Both the position numbers and the translations under genes were made by a program. The notes under the pieces were generated by a model. The model made no database searches and was not told where the DNA came from. It saw only the letters and a list, made by a program, of their open reading frames with translations. Shown here piece after piece: positions 8,053-12,758 of a stretch of 12,758 nt of DNA. Origin of the DNA: Candidatus Aenigmatarchaeota archaeon (GTDB lineage: Archaea; Aenigmatarchaeota; Aenigmatarchaeia; Aenigmatarchaeales; Aenigmatarchaeaceae); NCBI GenBank assembly GCA_018221065.1, contig JAAOXY010000064.1, forward strand, positions 1 to 12,758, in the 5' to 3' direction. The number at the start of each line of letters is the position of its first letter. Positions within the stretch are counted from its first letter, which is position 1.

Positions 8053-8577
8053 TCATGCCTCCAGTCTCTTATACAAATCAATCGAATGCTTTATTACTTC
8101 TTTTGCTTTAGCAGCATTTTCAAGACCCTTTACCTTTACCCATTTATTTGGTTCTAGTGCCTTATACACTTCAAAGAAATGTGAAATTTCTTTTTGTAAA
8201 TGAGCAGATATATCATCAATATCTTTAACATGCTCGAACCTCGGATCATCTACAGGAACACAAATTAATTTGTCATCTCCACCTTTTTCATCTTGCATTC
8301 TAAGAACTCCAATAGCTCTTGCTTTTACAACAGTTCCAGGATATCCCGGAGCTGATACAATAACTACACAATCCAATGGATCGCCATCATCACAATGAGT
8401 TTGAGGAACCATACCATAATCACCAGGATATGTTATCGGTGAATGTATGTACCTGTCTACAGCCATTATTCCCAATTTCTTGTCCCATTCATATTTTATT
8501 GGGCATCCCTTTGGGACTTCTATGAAAACTATTAATTCTTCACTTGTACCGGTTGGCAAATCTTTTACAGGATCCAT
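8053..8577 (-). CDS. ppa: Inorganic pyrophosphatase, family I (soluble)
   Basis: Hydrolyses pyrophosphate to two phosphates in the cytoplasm, pulling nucleic-acid and aminoacyl-tRNA synthesis forward. The 174-residue length is normal for the family. The active-site set is complete and in register with E. coli PPase, offset by one to a few residues: E20, K28, E30, R42, Y54, the signature D64-G-D66-P-L-D69, D96, D101, K103, and Y138-K139. The ATG at 8577 has a strong GGAGG (8585-8589) 7 bases ahead. The gene follows the Fcf1-like gene by 17 bases, and its last codons carry the ribosome-binding site of rpo7. Placement between a PIN protein and rpoE is a recurring archaeal arrangement. Confidence 0.97.
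   Translation of the reverse strand: MDPVKDLPTGTSEELIVFIEVPKGCPIKYEWDKKLGIMAVDRYIHSPITYPGDYGMVPQTHCDDGDPLDCVVIVSAPGYPGTVVKARAIGVLRMQDEKGGDDKLICVPVDDPRFEHVKDIDDISAHLQKEISHFFEVYKALEPNKWVKVKGLENAAKAKEVIKHSIDLYKRLEA
8058..8062 (-). promoter_or_regulatory. Ribosome-binding site that fixes the rpo7 TTG start
   Basis: GGAGG on the minus strand, within the final codons of the pyrophosphatase gene (L-E-A then TGA). It is 9 bases from TTG at 8048. The nearer ATG at 8056 is out of frame and reaches a stop after six codons, so TTG is the start that makes sense. Confidence 0.75.
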
Positions 8578-8584
8578 GCAATCT

Positions 8585-8589
8585 CCTCC
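8585..8589 (-). promoter_or_regulatory. Ribosome-binding site of the pyrophosphatase gene
   Basis: GGAGG within AGGAGGAGAT, 7 bases before the ATG at 8577. It lies in the 17-base gap after the PIN-domain gene and is a full match to the archaeal anti-Shine-Dalgarno core. Confidence 0.8.
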
Positions 8590-8594
8590 TAAAA

Positions 8595-8954
8595 TTATTC
8601 TACTACCAAATATCTTTTCTGTCTTATATAAATGACAGTTGCTCCTAACTTCTTTGAATTAGTCCGTAGAAGTCTATCCTGAGTAGCAACAGCATATCCT
8701 TTTTTGGCATATTCCACTATTGCTTCATCAGTATCCTTCTCTTTAGAGTATAATACTTTTAAACCTTTGGATTTTACGAGTTTTAAAGCAAATTTAGCTG
8801 CTTGGGCTTTCTTACCATTTCCTTCAGCATGTTTTTTGAGCTCCCTAATAACCCCATTCACTGTTCTAAGATCATGTCCCTTTAACTCCAAAAACACATC
8901 CAAATTGAACTGAGACACACCCATCAAAAAATTCGTATCTAAGATGATTTTCAT
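8595..8954 (-). CDS. PIN-domain nuclease, archaeal Fcf1/Utp24-like
   Basis: A 119-residue single PIN domain. It opens with the strand I-I-LDTN-F-L, and the acidic metal-binding set is present: D6, E38, D76 and D93 (the last in A-T-Q-D-R-x-L-R). It closes with V-I-Y-I-R-Q-K-R-Y, the ending that marks the archaeal Fcf1-like group and separates it from VapC toxins. Eukaryotic Fcf1/Utp24 cuts pre-18S rRNA; archaeal relatives are thought to process rRNA, which is inference here. No antitoxin-like gene precedes it, which also argues against VapC. It is the first gene of the operon leading to rpo7 and spt4. The ATG at 8954 has no Shine-Dalgarno, and a TATA element lies only about 20-30 bases upstream, so the message is probably leaderless. 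Confidence 0.88.
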   Translation of the reverse strand: MKIILDTNFLMGVSQFNLDVFLELKGHDLRTVNGVIRELKKHAEGNGKKAQAAKFALKLVKSKGLKVLYSKEKDTDEAIVEYAKKGYAVATQDRLLRTNSKKLGATVIYIRQKRYLVVE

Positions 8955-8968
8955 AATACTTTATAAGT

Positions 8969-8981
8969 CTTATATATTAAG
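8969..8981. promoter_or_regulatory. Shared TATA element between divergent operons
   Basis: The plus strand reads CTTATATATTAAG and the minus strand CTTAATATATAAG, both good TATA-like elements. About 26 bases to the right lies position 9001, just before the GGTGA ribosome-binding site of the 40-residue gene. To the left the ATG of the PIN gene is 21 bases from the centre, which fits a leaderless message. A second TATATT (8982-8987) could serve the leftward gene instead. Only 57 bases separate the two genes, so both promoters must overlap. Confidence 0.5.
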
Positions 8982-9000
8982 TATATTGTGATACAGTAAA

Positions 9001-9005
9001 GGTGA
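9001..9005 (+). promoter_or_regulatory. Ribosome-binding site of the 40-residue basic protein gene
   Basis: GGTGA lies 6 bases before the ATG at 9012 and matches the archaeal 16S anti-Shine-Dalgarno region (TCACC). A site this good in a 57-base gap supports translation of the small frame. Confidence 0.65.
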
Positions 9006-9011
9006 AATCAA

Positions 9012-9134
9012 ATGGTATGTACATCAATATTCAAGGCTTTGAAAGCTCAGTGGAAATTCAGTAAAAAGAGAAAACACTACAGGCTCAAACCTAAAGATAG
9101 AAAATGGAAGCCACATAAAGGCAAGAAGAAATAA
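9012..9134 (+). CDS. Small very basic protein of unknown function (40 aa)
   Basis: Not recognised. The frame ATG to TAA encodes 40 residues, nearly half Lys or Arg, with three Trp/His/Tyr-containing basic patches: W-K-F-S-K-K-R-K-H-Y-R, then K-D-R-K-W-K-P-H, then the ending K-G-K-K-K. It has a single Cys at position 3. It has no hydrophobic segment. Evidence that it is real: a TATA element at the right distance, GGTGA 6 bases before ATG, and a 23-base gap to the tatD gene that it would lead. Such composition suits RNA or ribosome binding, like the tiny archaeal ribosomal proteins, but it does not clearly match L39e or L41e by eye. Function stays open. Confidence 0.65.
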   Translation: MVCTSIFKALKAQWKFSKKRKHYRLKPKDRKWKPHKGKKK

Positions 9135-9157
9135 TTCGTTTTCTAGAGGTCTTTATT

Positions 9158-9919
9158 ATGATAGACTCTCATGCACACTTAGAGCAGAAAGATTATTCAG
9201 AAGATTTAGACTCAGTCATATCTAGGTGTAAAGAAGCTGGTATGATTGGAATAGTCACTTCAAGTGCTAATCCTAAAGACTTTGAAAAGACCATGAAAAT
9301 ATCTCAAGACAATCCAGGCTTCGTTTTCCCTTCTGTAGGCATTCATCCTGAATATATCAAAGAATTATCAATAAAACAGATTGATGATCAGATTCTAAAA
9401 ATCAAAGAAAACAAAGATAAAATCTACGCTATTGGTGAAGTAGGTCTAGACTACTTTTGGACAAAAGAAGAAGAATACAGAAAGCAACAGCAAAAGATGT
9501 TTAGAAGAATGATACAATTAGCTATAGAATTAAAAAAACCATTGGTCATTCATTCAAGAAACGCCATGGATGATACCATACAAATACTGAAAGAAGAAGG
9601 GGCTAAAAATGTCTTAATGCATCTTTTTGGTTCTAAAGCTCATATTCAAACTGTCATAGACAACGGTTGGAACATATCTATTGGCCCTTTAATCAAAAGA
9701 TCTAAAGATATACGAAAAATAGCCAGAGATATGCCTTTAGATAAAATAATGCTAGAAACAGACTCTCCTTGGTTCGGTGAAGACAAAAGAGGAGAACCAA
9801 CAAATATCAAAATAGCAGCAGAATACATAGCCAGATACCAAAAAATCGAATTTGAAAAGGTCTGGAAAACGTGTGCTCAAAATTCAATCAAATTCTTCAA
9901 CCTTCCACTAAAGATATAA
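9158..9919 (+). CDS. tatD: TatD-family metal-dependent hydrolase (DNase)
   Basis: A 253-residue TIM-barrel amidohydrolase-fold protein, usual length for TatD. Metal ligands are all present: H5 and H7 in D-S-H-A-H-L, E94 in I-G-E-V-G-L-D-Y, H132 in V-I-H-S-R, H155 in M-H-L-F-G-S and D202 in E-T-D-S-P-W. The context at H155 is M-H-L-F, whereas many family members have H-C-F-S-G. Family members act as 3'-5' exonucleases or DNases in DNA repair or turnover; the substrate here is not known. The ATG at 9158 has AGAGGT (9145-9150) 7 bases ahead. The 23-base gap to the upstream small gene suggests one message. The gene is probably cytoplasmic; I see no signal peptide. Confidence 0.93.
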   Translation: MIDSHAHLEQKDYSEDLDSVISRCKEAGMIGIVTSSANPKDFEKTMKISQDNPGFVFPSVGIHPEYIKELSIKQIDDQILKIKENKDKIYAIGEVGLDYFWTKEEEYRKQQQKMFRRMIQLAIELKKPLVIHSRNAMDDTIQILKEEGAKNVLMHLFGSKAHIQTVIDNGWNISIGPLIKRSKDIRKIARDMPLDKIMLETDSPWFGEDKRGEPTNIKIAAEYIARYQKIEFEKVWKTCAQNSIKFFNLPLKI

Positions 9920-9922
9920 AAA
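9915..9922 (+). promoter_or_regulatory. Possible TATA box for the NYN-domain gene
   Basis: TATAAAAA overlaps the tatD stop codon. A start about 26-29 bases downstream (near 9944) would give a 12-base leader that begins at the GAGGT ribosome-binding site. Read-through from tatD is equally possible because the gap is only 36 bases. Confidence 0.35.
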
Positions 9923-9955
9923 GACTCCGGTATTACTTAGTATAGAGGTTTTTTT

Positions 9956-10429
9956 ATGGCAATTTTAAAGAAAATTAAACGAAAGCTTGGTCTTATAGCA
10001 AGCGAAAAACCAAAAATAGCTTTTTTCATAGACGGTCCTAACATAATCAGAAAAGAATTCAAGATTGATCTTAGAGAGATTAGAAGAAGAGTAGAAAAAT
10101 ATGGTAGGATTACAATAGGGAAGGTTTTTTTAAACCAGTTTGCATCAGAAAAATTAATCGAAGCAGTCGCTAATGAAGGTTTCGAAAATGTCATAGCTCT
10201 GGGTGATCCAGAACAAAAAACAGATGTTGATGTTGCAGTAACCGTACATGCTATGGACGCAATATTCAATTCTGATGTAGATATAATTGCTTTGGCCAGT
10301 AGAGATGCTGACTTCCTTTCCTTGCTACAGAAAGCAAAAGAACGCGGAAAGATAGCTCTTTTAATAAGTGTCAAACCAGGTTTGGCAACTTCTTTGAAGC
10401 ACGCAGCCGACCATGTCGAGCTGTTGTGA
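9956..10429 (+). CDS. NYN-domain protein (LabA/DUF88-like, archaeal TIGR00288-type), putative RNase
   Basis: A 157-residue protein: a basic N-terminal helix (residues 4-11), then one NYN domain, a PIN-like fold. The motifs are F-F-I-D26-G-P-N29-I at the first strand, K-T-D90-V-D92-V-A-V in the middle, and A-S-R-D117-A-D119-F followed by a helix and the G-K strand. These Asp residues are the expected metal-binding centre. Family members are thought to be RNases, but few are tested; I infer RNA processing or decay. The ATG at 9956 has GAGGT (9945-9949) 6 bases upstream. It lies 36 bases after tatD and ends before a T-run, so it may be last in the transcript that starts near 9000. Confidence 0.88.
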   Translation: MAILKKIKRKLGLIASEKPKIAFFIDGPNIIRKEFKIDLREIRRRVEKYGRITIGKVFLNQFASEKLIEAVANEGFENVIALGDPEQKTDVDVAVTVHAMDAIFNSDVDIIALASRDADFLSLLQKAKERGKIALLISVKPGLATSLKHAADHVELL

Positions 10430-10433
10430 TTTC

Positions 10434-10440
10434 TTTTTTT
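10434..10440 (+). terminator. Oligo-T tract after the NYN-domain gene
   Basis: Seven T preceded by TTTC lie 4 bases after the NYN stop codon. This is the usual archaeal terminator type. It sits only 7 bases before the ATG of the next gene, so termination may be partial. Confidence 0.45.
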
Positions 10441-10447
10441 AATAATT

Positions 10448-11062
10448 ATGACTACAAAATTAATTTTAATCCGGCACGGACAATCTGAAGCAAATCAAGA
10501 AGATGTAGTACAATCTTCAGGACCAGGAACAGATTTAACAGATTTAGGAAAAAAACAATCAGAAGCTGTTGCCAAAGTATTTGAAAACATAAAAATAGAC
10601 GCAATATATTCAAGTCCAACAAAACGAACAATACAGACTGCAGAAATAATTAACAAAACCCACAATCTTGAAATAAAAATAAAAGAATCTCTTGGTGAAA
10701 GAAAATTCGGTATTTTAATAGGAACTCCACGTGATCCAAAAGAACAAACATCTGAACAAAGAAAACTTCATAAAAAAAGAATCGAATTTGAAAACTATCG
10801 AGTACCTGACGGAGAAAGTTTTATTGATGTAAAGAAAAGAACAATGAAAGTCATTAATAAAATTTTAGAAGAAAAAAACAAAACAACAATAATAATAGCT
10901 CACGGAAATGTTATCAGAGCTATTATTTCTAGTATGTTACATATTCCATTATTAAAAACATATGAAACTCCATCAAGAAATACATGTTATACTGAAATAG
11001 AAATAGATGAAGAACCAAAATTAGTTAAATATTTCTGCGCAGAACATTTAGAAGACATCTAG
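10448..11062 (+). CDS. Histidine phosphatase superfamily protein (phosphoglycerate-mutase-like)
   Basis: A 204-residue protein with the branch-1 signature L-I-R9-H10-G11-Q-S-E-A-N, the second phosphate-pocket arginine R60 in S-S-P-T-K-R-T-I-Q-T-A, E84 in L-G-E-R-K-F-G, and the second histidine H152 in I-A-H-G-N. H10 would carry the phosphohistidine. The family includes cofactor-dependent phosphoglycerate mutase, fructose-bisphosphatase-type and alpha-ribazole phosphatases and broad phosphatases; this sequence does not let me choose. It is shorter than typical dPGM (about 230-250), so a phosphatase is likelier. No Shine-Dalgarno precedes the ATG, only a T/A-rich stretch, and no TATA box is at leaderless distance, so how it is expressed is unclear. 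Its stop overlaps the convergent HMG-CoA synthase stop. Confidence 0.88.
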   Translation: MTTKLILIRHGQSEANQEDVVQSSGPGTDLTDLGKKQSEAVAKVFENIKIDAIYSSPTKRTIQTAEIINKTHNLEIKIKESLGERKFGILIGTPRDPKEQTSEQRKLHKKRIEFENYRVPDGESFIDVKKRTMKVINKILEEKNKTTIIIAHGNVIRAIISSMLHIPLLKTYETPSRNTCYTEIEIDEEPKLVKYFCAEHLEDI

Positions 11063-12549
11063 TCAAACCATTTATATTTTCTAAGACCAATGTTATGTTC
11101 TTCTTTTTCTATACCAATAAACGCAAACTCTTTCTTTGGTGGAACAATACTTTCTGTCATACGTGAAATATGAGGATTATCTTCAAAGAATGAATTAGGT
11201 TTATCTTTCGAAACCGCAGATAAATATTGTGGAAATTCTACTTCTTGTCTAGCATCCAATCTTTCATCAAGATCCATCTTATCTTTAATTTCAATATACC
11301 CAGGCAAAACTTCAAAACAACCAACTATCGCAGTTGATCCACTTCCATAATAAACTCCACCAATATGAGAACCTGTAATATCAGTTGTAGCATTATAAAG
11401 TGTACTATACAGTCCTGTATGAACTTGACCAGTATAACCATTACCAATACGTCTAAGTTGTTTCAACCCAGGTACTACTTTTCTTGCTAATTCATTTCGA
11501 AACATTTCTGCCTTAGATAAAGCTCTCATAAAATCATTATGTTCTTTCATGAATTCTGCCTCAGAATCACATTTTTCTATTCTAGGTTCTACTCTACCGA
11601 CTTCTGCGAGCAATTGAGCATCATATTCTTTACGACCTCTACGAAGATGATTGAAAGCTCCAAGATATGCTTTTTTAACCATACCAGGAAAAGGAGCATG
11701 AGCAACAATAAATTCTATATCATCAGTTATCAATTTTTCTCCCAGTTCAGGCTTTTCTCCTTTCTCAATCAAATTATTATATTTTTCTATGTAATTATCG
11801 AGAGCATCTCGCATATGCGATAAATATTGTTGTTCTGAATATTTTCCATCAACAATCGCTTCTGCTTGATACATTCCATTTTCATCTGAAACAGGTCTAA
11901 AGAAATCTCTGTTATCACTAGTAGCAACACCAAAAATAGGTTCGATTTTAAGAGCTCTAGGATTCTTTTTAACTCCAGCAACTGTAGCTACAAGACCACG
12001 TGTTTTTTCTCCTGGTTTTTCTAAAAAATAACTTGATATATCTGTAGAACAAACAAGTTCAATTTTATCATCATCAACAATACCACTACTGATACGAGCT
12101 AGGGAATCTCTAAGTGCATATCCAGCACTAGCGCATGCAAAATTATAATCAATTGCAAAACAGTTTTTCAAAGAAACATCAAATCTCTCTTCAATTGCAC
12201 CAAGAACCATACTTGCAATTGGTTTAGAATGATACAACGGTGTTTCAGTTCCAAGCACAATAGCATCTATTTTTCTTGGATCTATTTTATATTTTTCTAT
12301 AGCTCGTACAGCACCATTCATAACAAGAGTAGCAGAATCTACATGATAGTCAGGTACGCCAAAAGCATCAACACCGATCCCTTTTTGCATTAAGCCAACT
12401 TTTTCATCATATGTAAGTTCTCTACCGTCTTTATCATACATCTTCCTATTTTCTGAAAATCTTTCTGAAGATAGATAAAGACCTGAAACCTCTACTTCTA
12501 AGAAATCCATACCAACATTGCATTTATTTTGACGTGCTGCTTCAGTCAT
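11059..12549 (-). CDS. Hydroxymethylglutaryl-CoA synthase, mevalonate pathway
   Basis: Condenses acetyl-CoA with acetoacetyl-CoA to HMG-CoA, the committed entry to archaeal isoprenoid lipids. The thiolase fold carries the catalytic triad: E102 in G-T-E-T-P, C139 in F-A-C-A-S-A-G (acyl-enzyme) and H284 in V-A-H-A-P-F-P-G-M. Also present are D-F-F-R-P followed by V-D-G-K-Y-S (215-238), N-G-Y-T-G (369-373) and Y-G-S-G-S (400-404). D-F-F-R-P with V-D-G is the pattern of the bacterial/eukaryotic MvaS type; the common archaeal type is about 350 residues and is read with thiolase and DUF35 genes, absent here. At 496 residues it is long, with a charged insertion around 300-345 and an extended C-terminus. 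The ATG at 12549 is supported by a TATA box at leaderless distance. A start at Met14 is possible. Confidence 0.93.
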   Translation of the reverse strand: MTEAARQNKCNVGMDFLEVEVSGLYLSSERFSENRKMYDKDGRELTYDEKVGLMQKGIGVDAFGVPDYHVDSATLVMNGAVRAIEKYKIDPRKIDAIVLGTETPLYHSKPIASMVLGAIEERFDVSLKNCFAIDYNFACASAGYALRDSLARISSGIVDDDKIELVCSTDISSYFLEKPGEKTRGLVATVAGVKKNPRALKIEPIFGVATSDNRDFFRPVSDENGMYQAEAIVDGKYSEQQYLSHMRDALDNYIEKYNNLIEKGEKPELGEKLITDDIEFIVAHAPFPGMVKKAYLGAFNHLRRGRKEYDAQLLAEVGRVEPRIEKCDSEAEFMKEHNDFMRALSKAEMFRNELARKVVPGLKQLRRIGNGYTGQVHTGLYSTLYNATTDITGSHIGGVYYGSGSTAIVGCFEVLPGYIEIKDKMDLDERLDARQEVEFPQYLSAVSKDKPNSFFEDNPHISRMTESIVPPKKEFAFIGIEKEEHNIGLRKYKWFD

Positions 12550-12573
12550 AAGTTAGATAATTAGCAAAAAACA

Positions 12574-12581
12574 TATTTAAA
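12574..12581 (-). promoter_or_regulatory. TATA box of the HMG-CoA synthase gene (leaderless message)
   Basis: TTTAAATA on the minus strand, centred about 28 bases before the ATG at 12549. The predicted transcription start falls within a few bases of the ATG, and no Shine-Dalgarno is present, so translation is probably leaderless. This supports the long N-terminus starting at 12549. The remaining bases of the 92-base gap hold only short T-runs (for example five T at 12625-12629, minus) that could end the release-factor transcript. Confidence 0.65.
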
Positions 12582-12641
12582 GACGAATGTTATCTAGAAG
12601 TTATACGACAATCGTAAAACACTCAAAAATCGTAGTTAAAA

Positions 12642-12758
12642 CTATTGTTTCCACCGAAGTATAGCTCCAATACCACCAATTTGGTACAATTGCTCTCCTT
12701 CTCTAGTATCTCTTGATATTATTTCCAAAGTAGTTCCATATTCTTTAACTAACTCTTC
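12642..12758 (-). CDS. prf1: Peptide chain release factor aRF1, C-terminal end (cut by window edge)
   Basis: The final 38 codons of a gene that enters from the right edge, ending in TAG. The tail has the C-terminal signature of archaeal/eukaryotic class I release factor: E-E-L, Y-G-T, L/V-E-I-I-S-x-D-T-x-E-G-x-Q-L, then G-G-I-x-A-I-L-R. aRF1 recognises all three stop codons and triggers peptide release. The catalytic GGQ and stop-reading NIKS motifs lie outside the window, so they cannot be checked. HMG-CoA synthase follows in the same direction after 92 bases but has its own TATA box. Confidence 0.85.
   Translation of the reverse strand, partial: EELVKEYGTTLEIISRDTREGEQLYQIGGIGAILRWKQ

Noticed and set aside
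8595..8954. VapC-type toxin
   Set aside because: The protein is a PIN domain, but its R-Q-K-R-Y ending and its place in the ppa-rpo7-spt4 operon fit the Fcf1-like group. No antitoxin gene is adjacent.
11787..11981. Minus-strand 64-codon frame within HMG-CoA synthase
   Set aside because: It overlaps the catalytic part of a well-supported gene in another frame of the same strand and has no start signal.
12601..12641. Possible small RNA or stem-loop in the aRF1/HMG-CoA synthase gap
   Set aside because: ATCGTAAAAC and ATCGTAGTTAAAAC look like an imperfect direct repeat, but I see no stable stem and no promoter pointing at it. The gap is too short to support a gene.

Overview
The window reads as a compact archaeal chromosome segment, AT-rich and almost without spacers. 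The archaeal assignment rests on Rpo7 and Spt4 RNA polymerase genes, the C-terminus of an archaeal release factor aRF1, an archaeal Fcf1-type PIN protein, TTTAAATA-type TATA boxes 20-40 bases ahead of genes, leaderless or short-leader starts and oligo-T terminators. The very compact layout, together with a giant sequon-rich Ig-repeat surface protein, suggests a DPANN archaeon (Woesearchaeota/Pacearchaeota-like). That placement is an inference; no rRNA or tRNA gene lies in the window.

Layout. Positions 1-355 (minus) hold the N-terminal part of a secreted protein cut by the window edge. Positions 451-7242 (minus) hold one 2263-residue cell-surface protein. It has an N-terminal hydrophobic segment, an N-terminal domain shared with the neighbour at 1-355, an embedded alpha/beta domain, about eleven Ig-like repeats dense in N-glycosylation sequons, a Pro/Thr stalk and a C-terminal membrane anchor. 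The two genes are therefore tandem paralogues, each with its own promoter. Positions 7307-8954 (minus) are a tight information-processing operon in the order Fcf1-like PIN nuclease, inorganic pyrophosphatase, Rpo7 (read here from a TTG start), Spt4. This order matches the conserved archaeal rpoE neighbourhood.

From a divergent promoter at about 8970-8981 the plus strand carries a 40-residue very basic protein, a TatD-family nuclease, a NYN-domain protein and a histidine phosphatase (9012-11062). The phosphatase meets a convergent HMG-CoA synthase gene (11059-12549, minus), and the two stop codons share one CTAG. The last feature, 12642-12758 (minus), is the C-terminal tail of aRF1.

How they work together. 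The 7307-8954 operon supplies transcription and RNA-maturation functions and removes the pyrophosphate that transcription releases. HMG-CoA synthase feeds the mevalonate route to archaeal isoprenoid lipids. The giant proteins probably form, or project from, the cell envelope. The least ordinary part is the tandem giant-protein locus with its embedded, possibly enzymatic domain. I found no CRISPR array, transposase, integrase, toxin-antitoxin pair or RNA gene. No gene-free stretch exceeds 100 bases.
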